Source: Streptomyces cellulosae
GTDB lineage: Bacteria; Actinomycetota; Actinomycetes; Streptomycetales; Streptomycetaceae
DNA: 64,000 bases
Direction of reading: 5' to 3'
NCBI RefSeq assembly: GCF_000721105.1
Contig: NZ_JOEV01000018.1
Span: 1-64,000, forward strand
The notes beneath the pieces were generated by a model. The model was not told the DNA's origin, ran no database searches, and saw only the letters and a list, made by a program, of their open reading frames with translations. Made by a program: the position numbers and the translations under genes. How positions within the stretch are numbered: position 1 is the stretch's first letter; each line of letters starts with the position of its first letter. Positions 37,308 through 46,179 of this stretch are shown here, piece by piece.

Positions 37308-39788
37308 CTTCTCCACCGGCGCGTACCGCAGCAGCAGCCGCTTCGGCTTCTCGTCGCCGAAGTCGATCGTCGCCTCGGCGTTGCCGCCCGTCCCCTTCAC
37401 TCCCACGACCGTCCCGAGCCCGAACTGGTCGTGCGTGACCCGGTCCCCGACGGCCAGCGCGACCACCGGCTTCTCCGAGGTCCGGCGGGTGGCGAACCCG
37501 GACGCGCCCGAGGCAGCCGAGCGGGAGCGGGACGACGACAGCGAGGCCGCCACGCCGGACACCGGTCCGGAGGCCACCGGACCCGCGGAACCCGTCCGCT
37601 TCCAGTCCACGTGCTGCGGCGGGATCTCCTCCAGGAAGCGGGACGGCGGGTTGTACGAGGGCTGTCCCCACGCGCTGCGCATCGACGACCTTGTCAGATA
37701 CAGCCGTTCCCGCGCGCGGGTGATGCCGACGTACGCCAGGCGCCGCTCCTCCTCCAGCTCCTTGGTCTGGCCGAGGGCGCGCATGTGCGGGAACACGCCG
37801 TCCTCCATGCCGGTGAGGAACACGACCGGGAACTCGAGGCCCTTGGCGGTGTGCAGGGTCATCAGGGTGATGACTCCGGAGCCGTCCTCCTCCTCGTCGG
37901 GGATCTGGTCGGAGTCGGCGACCAGGGCCACCCGCTCCAGGAAGTCGGAGAGCGACCCCGGCTCCTCGCCCTCGCCGGACTCCTGCTCGAACTCCAGGGC
38001 GACCGCGGCGAGTTCCTGGAGGTTCTCGATGCGGGTCTCGTCCTGCGGATCGGTGGAGGCCTGCAACTCCGCGAGGTAGCCGGTGCGTTCGAGCACCGCC
38101 TCCAGGACGGTCGCCGGGCCCGCGCCGGACTCGACGATCGTACGGAGGTCCTCCATGAGCGTGTTGAACCGCTTCACGGCGTTGGTGGAGCGCGCGGCCA
38201 TGCCGTACGCCTCGTCGACGCGCTTCAGCGCCTGCGGGAAGCTGATCTTCTCCCGCTGGGACAGGGCGTCGATCATCGCCTCGGCGCGATCGCCGATGCC
38301 CCGCTTGGGGACGTTGAGGATGCGGCGCAGCGGGACCGAGTCCTCCGGGTTGGCGAGGACCCGCAGGTAGGCCAGGACGTCCCGGACCTCCTTGCGCTCG
38401 TAGAAGCGGACGCCGCCGACGACCTTGTAAGGCAGGCCGACGCGGATGAAGACCTCTTCGAAGACACGGGACTGGGCGTTCGTCCGGTAGAAGACGGCGA
38501 CGTCCCCGGCCTTCGCGTCGCCCGCGTCCGTGAGGCGGTCTATCTCGTCGGCGACGAACTGCGCCTCGTCGTGCTCGGTGTCGGCGACATAGCCGGTGAT
38601 GCGCGCGCCCGCGCCCGCGTTGGTCCACAGGTTCTTGGGGCGGCGGGACTCGTTGCGCTCGATGACCGCGTTGGCGGCGGACAGGATCGTCTGTGTGGAG
38701 CGGTAGTTCTGCTCCAGCAGGATCGTCGTCGCGTCCGGGTAGTCCTCCTCGAACTGGAGGATGTTGCGGATCGTCGCGCCGCGGAAGGCGTAGATCGACT
38801 GGTCGGCGTCACCCACCACGCACAGTTCGGCGGGCTGGAGGTCGTACTCGCCGGGCGGTACGTCGACGGGGTGCTCGGCGGTGCCGACGAGCTCGCGGAC
38901 GAGGGCGTACTGGGCGTGGTTGGTGTCCTGGTACTCGTCGACCAGCACGTGCCGGAAGCGGCGGCGGTAGTGCTCGGCCACGTCCGGGAAGGCGCGGAGC
39001 AGATTGACCGTCGTCATGATCAGGTCGTCGAAGTCGAGGGCGTTCGCCTCGCGCAGCCGCGACTGGTACATCGCGTAGGCCTGGGCGAGGGTCTTCTCGA
39101 AACCGTCGGTGGCCTGGGCGGCGAAGTCCTCCTCGTCGATCAGCTCGTTCTTCAGGTTGCTGATCTTGGCGCTGAAGGACTTCGGGGGGTAGCGCTTGGG
39201 GTCGAGGTCCAGGTCGCGGCAGACCAGGGCCATCAGACGCTTGGAGTCGGCGGCGTCGTAGATCGAGAAGGAGGACGTGAAGCCGAGCTTCTTGCTCTCC
39301 CTCCGAAGGATCCGTACGCACGCGCTGTGGAACGTCATCACCCACATCGCGTGGGCGCGCGGACCGACGAGCTGCTCGACGCGCTCCTTCATCTCGCCCG
39401 CGGCCTTGTTGGTGAAGGTGATCGCGAGGATCTGGCCGGGGTGCACGTTCCGCTCGCCCAGCAGGTGCGCGATGCGGTGGGTGAGCACGCGGGTCTTGCC
39501 GGAGCCGGCGCCGGCCACGATGAGCAGCGGGGTGCCGTGGTGGACGACCGCGGCACGCTGGTTCTCGTTCAGCCCCTCCAGCAGCGCTGCCGGGTCCACC
39601 GCCGGGCGCGGCGCGCCGTCACGGTAGTACGGGTCCCGGTCCGGCGGCACGTCGAACTTCCCGCCGAACAGATCGTCCGGCACGGGCTCCGGCACGTGAT
39701 CGTCCTCGGGCGGCGGCGGGGGTTCCTCCTCGTGCCCGCGAGGGGCCTGGAGGTTCGCCAGGAAGCTGTCATCAAAGAGGCTGCTCAT
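37302..39788 (-). CDS. pcrA: ATP-dependent DNA helicase PcrA/UvrD
   Basis: An 828-aa superfamily 1 3'-5' DNA helicase for repair and replication restart. Helicase motifs are intact: Walker A AGAGSGKTRVL, Walker B VDEYQDTN, GDADQSIYAFRGA (motif III), and VFLTGMEDGVFPH with LAYVGITRARERLYL near the C-terminus. The last 50 residues (GDRVTHDQFGLGTVVGV) are the Tudor-like RNA-polymerase-binding domain of PcrA. A full match to the RecA-independent DNA-damage promoter ends about 10 bp before the ATG, so the gene is probably damage-induced and nearly leaderless. Confidence 0.97.
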   Translation of the reverse strand: MSSLFDDSFLANLQAPRGHEEEPPPPPEDDHVPEPVPDDLFGGKFDVPPDRDPYYRDGAPRPAVDPAALLEGLNENQRAAVVHHGTPLLIVAGAGSGKTRVLTHRIAHLLGERNVHPGQILAITFTNKAAGEMKERVEQLVGPRAHAMWVMTFHSACVRILRRESKKLGFTSSFSIYDAADSKRLMALVCRDLDLDPKRYPPKSFSAKISNLKNELIDEEDFAAQATDGFEKTLAQAYAMYQSRLREANALDFDDLIMTTVNLLRAFPDVAEHYRRRFRHVLVDEYQDTNHAQYALVRELVGTAEHPVDVPPGEYDLQPAELCVVGDADQSIYAFRGATIRNILQFEEDYPDATTILLEQNYRSTQTILSAANAVIERNESRRPKNLWTNAGAGARITGYVADTEHDEAQFVADEIDRLTDAGDAKAGDVAVFYRTNAQSRVFEEVFIRVGLPYKVVGGVRFYERKEVRDVLAYLRVLANPEDSVPLRRILNVPKRGIGDRAEAMIDALSQREKISFPQALKRVDEAYGMAARSTNAVKRFNTLMEDLRTIVESGAGPATVLEAVLERTGYLAELQASTDPQDETRIENLQELAAVALEFEQESGEGEEPGSLSDFLERVALVADSDQIPDEEEDGSGVITLMTLHTAKGLEFPVVFLTGMEDGVFPHMRALGQTKELEEERRLAYVGITRARERLYLTRSSMRSAWGQPSYNPPSRFLEEIPPQHVDWKRTGSAGPVASGPVSGVAASLSSSRSRSAASGASGFATRRTSEKPVVALAVGDRVTHDQFGLGTVVGVKGTGGNAEATIDFGDEKPKRLLLRYAPVEKL

Positions 39789-39797
39789 CGCTCTCCG

Positions 39798-39820
39798 AGT
39801 CTAGAACGCCCCACTGACAC
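39798..39820 (-). promoter_or_regulatory. PafBC-type (RecA-NDp) promoter of pcrA
   Basis: On the minus strand GTGTCAGTG (39820-39812), 8 nt, then TAGACT (39803-39798). This fits tTGTCRgtg-N8-TAnnnT except for the weakly conserved first T. The transcript would begin about 2-3 nt before the ATG. UvrD-type helicases are known members of this regulon in mycobacteria. Confidence 0.75.
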
Positions 39821-40278
39821 CCCACCGCCGCCCCGGGAACTCCGCCGGAAACACGAGTTCTGCCGCGAAAACCCGGGGCTGTCAGGAGCGGGTTCTTCAG
39901 AACCCGAGGGCCTTCCAGACCTGCCCGCCCAGCACCTTCCTCCCTTCCAGGAGCACGTCGTCACGGTCCGCAACCGAGCCATCACTTGATCGAGTCACAT
40001 GCGAACGCCTGCCCCCTCTCCCGCGAGCAGCTACCGACGCCTGGTCGCCGCGAAACCGGACGGACTGCGGCCGACTGGAAGCCAGCCCCGAAGCGGGCGG
40101 ATGGCATCACTCCGGCGAAAATACACACAACCCGGTGCGGATCGTTCCGGATTGGCCACGCCGGGCGACGTCCTTCCTCAAGGTCACGAAAATGTATCGG
40201 GCATATCGAACATCAACCTTCACAGGCGCCACACGCGTTGGCTACCGTGCCGCACAGGCCGTACGACCCCCACCGGCG

Positions 40279-40450
40279 AACGTCGCCGGGTCGCGCGGCC
40301 TCCGCCGAATCCACAGCGTCGCCCTGCGACCGGAACCGGGGACCCACCGACCTTTGGGGTGAATCGGCCGACTCCCGTACGGGGAGAGGCCGTAGGGCAA
40401 TCCTTCCGAAAAACCCGCCCGAACCCGACAGCTAACTCGGTAGGCGGAGC
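40279..40450 (+). promoter_or_regulatory. ydaO/yuaA-type c-di-AMP riboswitch
   Basis: The conserved segments occur in order: GGAACCGGGGACCCA (from 40332), TTGGGGTGAATC (from 40354), GTAGGGCAA (from 40392) and CCGAACCCGACAGCTAACTC then GGTAGGC (from 40419). That is the signature of the ydaO class, which binds cyclic di-AMP and is often found before cell-wall hydrolase genes in actinobacteria. It sits directly in front of the NlpC/P60 gene at 40471. The 5' limit is approximate. The rest of the 680-bp gap (39789-40278) shows no gene and must contain the promoter. Confidence 0.9.
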
Positions 40451-40470
40451 ATCGGAAGGAGTCGCCTCCC

Positions 40471-41649
40471 TTGGCGTCGCACCGCAAGCCGCCTCCCGCA
40501 GGTACGCGCGCAGGCATCCGGACCCCCGCCCTGGCCACGGCGGCCCTCACCTCCGTCGCCCTGCTGTCCCAGACGGCCACCGCCGCCCCGGCCGACGACC
40601 GGCCGAGCCTCGAAGAGGTCGAGAAGAAGGTCGACGACCTGTACCGCCAGGCGGAGTCGGCGACCGACAACTACAACGCGGCCAAGGAGAAGACCACGAC
40701 GCAGCGGGGCCGCGTCGACGCCCTCCTGAACGACGTCGCCCAGCGCACCCAGAAGCTCAACGAGGCAAGGGAGGAACTGGGTTCCTTCGCCGCCGCCCAG
40801 TACCGCACCGGCGCCTCCGCCCCCGACACGGCGACGTTCCTGCTCGCGGACTCACCGCAGGACTACTTCGACCAGACCCAGCTCATGAGCCGGATGACCA
40901 ACCGCCAGAAGGGCGCGGTCGACGACTACGTCACCGAGCAGTCGGCGACGATGAGGAAGCGTCAGGAGGCCACGGACAGCCTGCGGACGCTCACCAAGTC
41001 GCAGGACGACCTGAAGACGGCGAAGGCGACCGTCCAGAAGAAGCTCGCCGACGCGCGGAATCTTCTCTCGCAGCTGACCGCCGAGGAGAAGGCGCGGCTC
41101 GCGGCGATCGAGCAGAAGAAGCAGCAGGAGGCCGCGCGCAAGGCGGCGGAGCTGGCGCGGCAGCAGGCGGCGGAGCAGAAGGCGCAGGAGGAGGCGGCAG
41201 CGGCAGCGGCTCAGCAGCAGGAGCAGAACAGCTCCTCCGGCTCGGGCACGGGCACCGGATCCGGCACGGCCACGTCCGACTCCTCGTACGCCACCAAGGC
41301 GGCGAAGGCGCTCGCCTTCGCCCGCGCGCAGATCGGCAAGCCGTACGTCTGGGGCGCCACCGGCCCGGGCTCCTACGACTGCTCCGGCCTCACCCAGGCC
41401 GCCTGGAAGGCCGCCGGCGTCGACATCCCGCGCGTCACCTACGACCAGGTCAACGCCGGCACCACGGTCACCCTCGCCGCCGCCCAGCCCGGTGACCTGG
41501 TCTTCTTCTACGACGACATCAGCCACGTCGGCATGTACATCGGCAACGGCATGATGATCCACGCCCCGAAGCCGGGCGCGTACGTCCGTGAGGAGTCCAT
41601 CTACTACGACGGCGAGTCAGCGATCCACAGCGTGGTACGGCCTGCCTGA
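40471..41649 (+). CDS. Secreted NlpC/P60 peptidoglycan hydrolase (riboswitch-controlled)
   Basis: A 392-aa protein starting at TTG behind GGAAGGAG. It has a signal peptide (cleavage near TAA-PA, around residue 33) and a long coiled coil (35-250, rich in Lys/Glu/Ala/Gln), then a Ser/Gly/Thr linker. The C-terminal NlpC/P60 domain has the catalytic Cys in YDCSGLTQAAWKA, the His in ISHVGMYIG and a further polar His in MMIHAPKPG. It should cleave D-Glu-mDAP-type bonds in stem peptides, like RipA-type enzymes. c-di-AMP would lower or raise its expression through the upstream riboswitch. A paralogue without the riboswitch lies 800 bp downstream. Confidence 0.95.
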   Translation: MASHRKPPPAGTRAGIRTPALATAALTSVALLSQTATAAPADDRPSLEEVEKKVDDLYRQAESATDNYNAAKEKTTTQRGRVDALLNDVAQRTQKLNEAREELGSFAAAQYRTGASAPDTATFLLADSPQDYFDQTQLMSRMTNRQKGAVDDYVTEQSATMRKRQEATDSLRTLTKSQDDLKTAKATVQKKLADARNLLSQLTAEEKARLAAIEQKKQQEAARKAAELARQQAAEQKAQEEAAAAAAQQQEQNSSSGSGTGTGSGTATSDSSYATKAAKALAFARAQIGKPYVWGATGPGSYDCSGLTQAAWKAAGVDIPRVTYDQVNAGTTVTLAAAQPGDLVFFYDDISHVGMYIGNGMMIHAPKPGAYVREESIYYDGESAIHSVVRPA

Positions 41650-41654
41650 CGAGG

Positions 41655-42008
41655 TCAGGTCCACAGCACCGCGATGAAGATGTTCGCCGTGGTCAGCGCG
41701 CCCACCAGGCCGAACATGCCCTTGTCCACCGTCTCGTCGTCCCGCTTCACATAGACGAGCCCGAGGATCACGATCAGCAGCGCCAGCTTCACGCCGATCT
41801 TGATGTTGTTGACGTGCTGGTCGTCGGCCTGGTTGAGGCCCACCAGGACCGCCCCGGTGACCAGCATCGTCAGGGCTCCGTGCAGCATCGCCGGGACGAA
41901 GCGGGCGGTGCCCCGGCCCATCGCCTTCATCTGGGTGAGGAAACCGCCGAGCAGCGAGGCGATGCCGATGATGTGCAGGCCGACGAAAAGATGGATGAGT
42001 ACGTCCAT
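41655..42008 (-). CDS. Small four-helix integral membrane protein
   Basis: A 117-aa protein with four hydrophobic helices and short loops (MDVLIHLFVGLHIIGIASLL, LTMLVTGAVLVGL, LALLIVILGLVYV, ANIFIAVLW). It is convergent with the NlpC/P60 gene, with 5 bp between the stops. There is no catalytic signature; conserved His and Gln residues in the first and second helices could matter. Probably a conserved actinobacterial membrane protein of unknown function. Confidence 0.85.
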   Translation of the reverse strand: MDVLIHLFVGLHIIGIASLLGGFLTQMKAMGRGTARFVPAMLHGALTMLVTGAVLVGLNQADDQHVNNIKIGVKLALLIVILGLVYVKRDDETVDKGMFGLVGALTTANIFIAVLWT

Positions 42009-42477
42009 GAGGCCGGAGCCTAACCAGGAGCGGACAGGGCACCTGACACCGGGCGGCGTTCCTCACCCGGGCCTTGCCGGTCTTGCACATATGCGGCCCT
42101 TAGCACCCCATCGCTCGCACGCGCCCCCGAATCCCCACTTCGGTCATCGCGCTGTGTGAAGTCGACGGCGCCGACACCGGATCACGGTCACTTACGGTCA
42201 TCAGGCGATCCGCTCCCGGCACTTCCGCACAACCCGTCACCGTGCCGTCACCGTCAGGTTTAGCGTCCTCCCTCAGGTGACCGGCTCCCCATCGCCGCCC
42301 GGGCCAGGGGCGGCCGTCGGCCACCACCGCCGAGAAGGTCCGGCGGCGTCTCGCTTCCCCTGTGCGGGCCGTCGCCGGACGCGTCATCCGCCCCCAAGGC
42401 GGCCGTACGTACGCTCCGCTTGGCGTTCGTACGGACACTGTCGGCCGTACGGTCGTACGAAAGGACGTGCACCCCAG
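42009..42477. other. Intergenic region upstream of the second NlpC/P60 gene
   Basis: About 470 bp without a gene. Near the right end, CGTACG-type elements recur (42399-42460: GGCCGTACGTACG, CGTTCGTACGG, GGCCGTACGGTCGTACG), able to form hairpins or regulator sites. No ydaO-type riboswitch is present, unlike in front of the paralogue. Confidence 0.45.
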
Positions 42478-43551
42478 TTGGCAGCGCACCGCAAGCCCCG
42501 GCACCGTTCGGTCGGCAGCACCTCGGTCCGTACAGCGGCGACGATCGCCCTCGCGGGAGCGGCGACGGCGACGGGCTTCGACGGGACCGGACACGCCGAG
42601 CCGCAGCTGACGCCGGCGCAGGTCAAGGCGAAGGTGGACCAGCTGTACCAGGAGGCGGAGGCCGCCACCGAGAAGTACAACGGCGCCAAGGAGAAGGCGG
42701 AGGCCGCCGAACAGCGCCTGTCGACCCTGCGGGACGAGGCTGCGCGCCGGACGGCGAAGCTCAACTCGGCGCGGGACGGTCTGGGTTCGATGGCCAGGGC
42801 GCAGTACCGCGACGGCGGCCTGGATCCAGCCCTGCAACTCGCGATGTCCGGCGATCCCGACCGATACCTGGACGGGGCCGAGTTCGTCGAGCGGGCCGGG
42901 AGCCGACAGGCCTCCTCCGTGGCGAGCGTCCGCAGACAGCTGCGGGAGATCGAGCGGTTGCGGGGGGCCGCGCGCATCGAGCTGACCTCGCTCGCGTCCC
43001 GTCAGACAGAACTGAAGCGGGCCAGCACCACGATCAACGGCAAGCTGGACGGGGCCCGACGGCTGCTGTCCCAGCTCTCCGCCGAGGAGCGCGTCCGCTT
43101 CGGCGAGGCCCCTGCCGACAACGCCTCCCGCGCGTCACGAGCGGGCGCCGGTGCGCGGGAGGTCATGGCGGCACCGGGGGCCGTCACCGCCCAGGCGCCC
43201 GACTCCCGTGCCGCGGCCGCCGTTTCCTACGCCTACGCCAAGCTCGGCAGCCCCTACGTCTGGGGCGCCACCGGCCCGGACGCCTTCGACTGCTCGGGAC
43301 TCGTCCTGGCCGCGTACCGCTCCGCGGGCGTCTCCCTGCCCCGCACGACCTACGCCCAGATCGGCGCCGGCCGACCCGTCTCCCGCTCCGAACTGCTCCC
43401 GGGCGACCTGGTGTTCTTCTACTCCGGCATCAGTCACGTCGGCCTCTACGTCGGCAACGGCCAGATGATCCACGCCCCGAACCCGTCGGCCCCGGTACGG
43501 CTGGCCCCGATCGACGAGATGCCGTTCGCGGGGGCCGCGCGGGTGGCGTGA
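42478..43551 (+). CDS. Secreted NlpC/P60 peptidoglycan hydrolase
   Basis: A 357-aa protein from a TTG reading LAAHRKPRHRSVG, with AAAGGAC upstream; the same MA(S/A)HRKP-type start as its paralogue supports this choice. It has a signal peptide (cleavage near GHA-EP, around residue 41) and a coiled coil (43-230). The NlpC/P60 domain has the catalytic Cys in FDCSGLVLAAYRS and the His in ISHVGLYVG. The likely job is the same as for the upstream gene: peptidoglycan stem-peptide cleavage. The pair probably arose by duplication, and regulation now differs. Confidence 0.94.
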   Translation: MAAHRKPRHRSVGSTSVRTAATIALAGAATATGFDGTGHAEPQLTPAQVKAKVDQLYQEAEAATEKYNGAKEKAEAAEQRLSTLRDEAARRTAKLNSARDGLGSMARAQYRDGGLDPALQLAMSGDPDRYLDGAEFVERAGSRQASSVASVRRQLREIERLRGAARIELTSLASRQTELKRASTTINGKLDGARRLLSQLSAEERVRFGEAPADNASRASRAGAGAREVMAAPGAVTAQAPDSRAAAAVSYAYAKLGSPYVWGATGPDAFDCSGLVLAAYRSAGVSLPRTTYAQIGAGRPVSRSELLPGDLVFFYSGISHVGLYVGNGQMIHAPNPSAPVRLAPIDEMPFAGAARVA

Positions 43552-43872
43552 GGCGGTCTCCCGCAGCCGTCAGCCGCTGGGGAGCCTTGCTTGATGGCGG
43601 CGATGGACGTGCTCCCTGCGCCGGTTGGGCTGACGGGTTCATGACGGCGGCGGGAGGGTGGGGACGGCTCCGCGGATTCGGGTCTCCCGGTGACGGTGGT
43701 GAGGACCGACGCCTGTTGATCAGTCCCGTCGCGCTTCGCCGGAGGTTCGCTGTCCGCTTCTGCGAGACATTCGGCGAGCCCGGTCGGAGACGCTTTTCGA
43801 AATCCCCTTGGCGTGAGTTCTCACCTCCGCCTGCTGCTGCGGCGCCGCGAAGGCGTAGGGCACACTCTGCTT
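43552..43872. other. Gene-free stretch at the start of a patchy region
   Basis: About 320 bp of lower coding quality than its surroundings. I see no start with a ribosome site, no repeat and no recognisable fragment. Confidence 0.4.
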
Positions 43873-44034
43873 GTGTCCTCCAGTGGATCATTTGCGGGTG
43901 TCGATGAGATACACGCCTATCTCATCGACCAGTTGACCTCTGCCCTGCGCCGTCCCGGTATGTTCTCGCAAGGTGATGCGGCCCTGCGGATGCTGACCGA
44001 TCACCTGCTGTTCGTCCGGGCAGCGCCACAGTGA
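43873..44034 (+). CDS. Small ORF of uncertain status
   Basis: A 53-aa frame from a GTG (VSSSGSFAGVDEIHAYLIDQ, then a segment with ALRRPGMFSQGDAALRML and DHLLFV). The sequence looks protein-like, with hydrophobic periodicity of a helical small protein. It overlaps the 3' extension of the convergent RidA gene, so one of the two is probably truncated. No clear ribosome site. It may be a broken gene. Confidence 0.35.
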   Translation: MSSSGSFAGVDEIHAYLIDQLTSALRRPGMFSQGDAALRMLTDHLLFVRAAPQ

Positions 44035-44422
44035 GATCCACCTCGACGAGCTGTCCGGAAAAGCCCAGCTGGGTGACGCCCAAGAGCGTGCTGGCGGTGG
44101 TGAACGCCGAGCCCAGGCCAGAGTCGGTGAACCGACGCCACGCGGCTCCTAGAACATCCCTCTCGTCGCTCCGCACATAGATCACTGACCGCACCACGTG
44201 GTGCGGCTGGGCACTCACCGCTGCCAGGGCAGTGAGCGCGTTCGCGACCACCTGGTCGACCTGCGTCTCGAGGGAACCGGCACCGACGAGGTCACCGTTC
44301 CGATCAAGAGGGCACTGCCCCGCCAGATAGGCCGTCCGACCTGCCTCCACCACCGTGATGTGGTGGTAGCCGGGCGTCTCATGCAACTGCTCGGGGTTGA
44401 TACGGGTGATCTTCTCAGTCAT
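43922..44422 (-). CDS. RidA/YjgF-family protein with abnormal C-terminal extension
   Basis: Residues 1-132 are a RidA-like domain (start MTEKITRINPEQLHE, VVEAGRTAYLAGQCPLD, VVRSVIYVRS and VEVDLTVALP at the usual end). These proteins hydrolyse reactive enamine/imine intermediates, although family members vary. The frame continues about 33 residues past the normal end into low-quality sequence overlapping a plus-strand ORF. The native stop may have been lost in a rearrangement. The family's usual Arg (near VRS) is present. Confidence 0.75.
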   Translation of the reverse strand: MTEKITRINPEQLHETPGYHHITVVEAGRTAYLAGQCPLDRNGDLVGAGSLETQVDQVVANALTALAAVSAQPHHVVRSVIYVRSDERDVLGAAWRRFTDSGLGSAFTTASTLLGVTQLGFSGQLVEVDLTVALPGRTAGDRSASAGPHHLARTYRDGAGQRSTGR

Positions 44423-44469
44423 GTCCGCCAGTCTGGCCAACGTGGTGCCCACACGCACCGCAAAAAACC

Positions 44470-44574
44470 AAGACGGCGGTCCTGCTGCTCAGCGAGCTGA
44501 TGACGAACGCATACCGCCGTGCGAAGGTGGCCCCTGGCAGGAAGATCCGGGCCCGCAGCACCCTGGATGACGCC
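44470..44574 (+). pseudogene. RsbW-like HATPase remnant
   Basis: The frame KTAVLLLSELMTNAYRRAKV then APGRKIRAR matches the N-box helix of anti-sigma-factor-type ATPases, which normally read LLxSELVTNAxxHAxxPxG. Nothing before or after belongs to that fold. The diagnostic histidine is replaced by Arg. This is a gene fragment. Confidence 0.6.
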
Positions 44575-44609
44575 GCGTCCGCCTGCGCGAGCGCCGCCTC
44601 GCCGACGCT

Positions 44610-45143
44610 CTACTCGGGTCGTGGGGTCTCCCGTGCCCGAGCCTGGTGCCTGCGGGCTTTGAGCCGGTTCCCACAGGTCTTCATCGAGCACCACCGTGCG
44701 GTGTTGGCACGGCTGCGGTCCAAGAGGAAGAGGCGGCATTCAGGGTTCTCGCACGGCCGCAGACGGCCGGGCATGCGCTCGTTGACGTCCGCCCACGCGA
44801 GCACGAGTTCCACGGCGAGCCTTCGCTCCGGCGGCACCTCCAAGTGCCAATCGATGCCCGACGCGCTGGGCCGCGGGACTTTGCGAACGCCTGCGAGGAC
44901 GCGGCGCAGACGGGGCTCCGCCGACGTGCCCCACTCCCCCGCCTGAAGCGCGTCCCTGGCGGTGCGCAGCCACCGGCGCTCCTCGTCGCCGCCGAGACCT
45001 CCGTGCTCCCGCGCCCACCTGTCCATCACGTCGTCGTCACGCCACAGATCCTGGCGTCGGCCATCCGCAACAGGGGTGCTGTTCAGCGCCTGCAGCAGGG
45101 CTTGGTCGTCCAACACGGACCCCACCTTCCCGGCTAACTCCAT
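44610..45143 (-). CDS. CGNR zinc-finger / ABATE-type regulator
   Basis: A 177-aa protein; the ATG of MELAGKVGSVLD is chosen, and two upstream starts (GTG/TTG) are possible. The C-terminal CGNR motif is clear: PCENPECRLFLLDRS, then RWCSMKTCGNRLKARRH, with four cysteines for zinc. This is joined to an N-terminal helical ABATE-like region. Such proteins are putative transcription regulators. It is divergent from the alpha/beta hydrolase gene, with an 81-bp gap, so it may control that gene; this is inference. Confidence 0.85.
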   Translation of the reverse strand: MELAGKVGSVLDDQALLQALNSTPVADGRRQDLWRDDDVMDRWAREHGGLGGDEERRWLRTARDALQAGEWGTSAEPRLRRVLAGVRKVPRPSASGIDWHLEVPPERRLAVELVLAWADVNERMPGRLRPCENPECRLFLLDRSRANTARWCSMKTCGNRLKARRHQARARETPRPE

Positions 45144-45224
45144 CAAGTGGTTTGACAGGTTACTCCAAGGGCGGTCTACTGAGTGCCGCGAATTAACCAC
45201 CAAAAGCCACTGAAGGGGTTAGCC

Positions 45225-46100
45225 ATGGTTGAGGTCCGCCACCAATACGCGACAGTGCGGGGACATCGCGTCTTCTACCGCGAGGCAGGAAGCCCCGAGG
45301 CACCCACGCTCGTACTCCTGCACGGATTCCCCACCAGTTCACGCATGTTCCGCCACCTCATTCCGGCGCTGGCCGACCGATTCCACGTCATCGCCCCCGA
45401 CCACCTCGGCTTCGGCAACTCCGATGCCCCGCCCGTGGACGCGTTCACCTACACCTTCGACTCGCTGACCGACGTCACCGAAGCCCTTCTCCACCAGCTC
45501 GGCGTCACCCGCTACGCGCTGTACGTCCAGGACTACGGCGCACCCATCGGTTGGCGGCTGGCCCTGCGCACCCCGGACGCGATCACCGCTGTGATCACGC
45601 AGAACGGCAACGCCTACGAGGACGGCTTCGTACCGGACTTCTGGAAGCCGGTATGGGCGTACGCCGAGAATCCGGGGGCCCAGACGGAACCCGCGGTCCG
45701 AACCGCCCTCTCGCTCGACGCCATCCGGTGGCAGTACCTGCACGGAGTGGACCGACCCGAGCTGGTCGATCCCGACACCTGGGCGGCTGACCACCGCGAG
45801 GTCAGCCGGCCGGGCAACGACCTCGTGCAACTCGCGCTGTTTCGCGACTACGCCGGTAATCGCCCCCTCTACGCTCAGGTGCACGCCTACTTCCGGGAAC
45901 GCAGGGTTCCTCTCCTCGCGGTCTGGGGCGCAGGCGACGAGATCTTCGGCCCGAACGGAGCACGTGCCTTCGCCAGGGACCTGCCGGACGCGGAGATCCA
46001 CCTGGTACCCGGAGGCGGACACTTCCTGCTCGAAAGCCACCTGGACACGGTGGTCGGGTATGTGCGCGGGTTCCTGACGGCTGCCGAATCAGCAGCCTGA
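45225..46100 (+). CDS. Alpha/beta hydrolase with Asp nucleophile (haloalkane dehalogenase/epoxide hydrolase-like)
   Basis: A 291-aa protein with ATG behind GAAGGGG. The oxyanion motif HGFPTSSRMF is present. The nucleophile elbow reads VQDYGAPIGWRLA, so the nucleophile is Asp, as in haloalkane dehalogenases, fluoroacetate dehalogenases and epoxide hydrolases, not Ser as in esterases. The catalytic His is in PGGGHFLLESH. The substrate is unknown; some such enzymes act on epoxides or small halogenated compounds. The gene faces a CGNR regulator gene. Confidence 0.9.
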   Translation: MVEVRHQYATVRGHRVFYREAGSPEAPTLVLLHGFPTSSRMFRHLIPALADRFHVIAPDHLGFGNSDAPPVDAFTYTFDSLTDVTEALLHQLGVTRYALYVQDYGAPIGWRLALRTPDAITAVITQNGNAYEDGFVPDFWKPVWAYAENPGAQTEPAVRTALSLDAIRWQYLHGVDRPELVDPDTWAADHREVSRPGNDLVQLALFRDYAGNRPLYAQVHAYFRERRVPLLAVWGAGDEIFGPNGARAFARDLPDAEIHLVPGGGHFLLESHLDTVVGYVRGFLTAAESAA

Positions 46101-46179
46101 AGTCCGCGAAGAGCGCCTTGATCGCGCATTCGCCATGCGGGATCTCAGGAGCATGCTGTCCCGCTGTCGTCGCGCACCA

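Noticed and set aside
42009..42477. ydaO riboswitch upstream of the second NlpC/P60 gene
   Set aside because: The core segments are missing although the gene is a paralogue of a riboswitch-controlled one.
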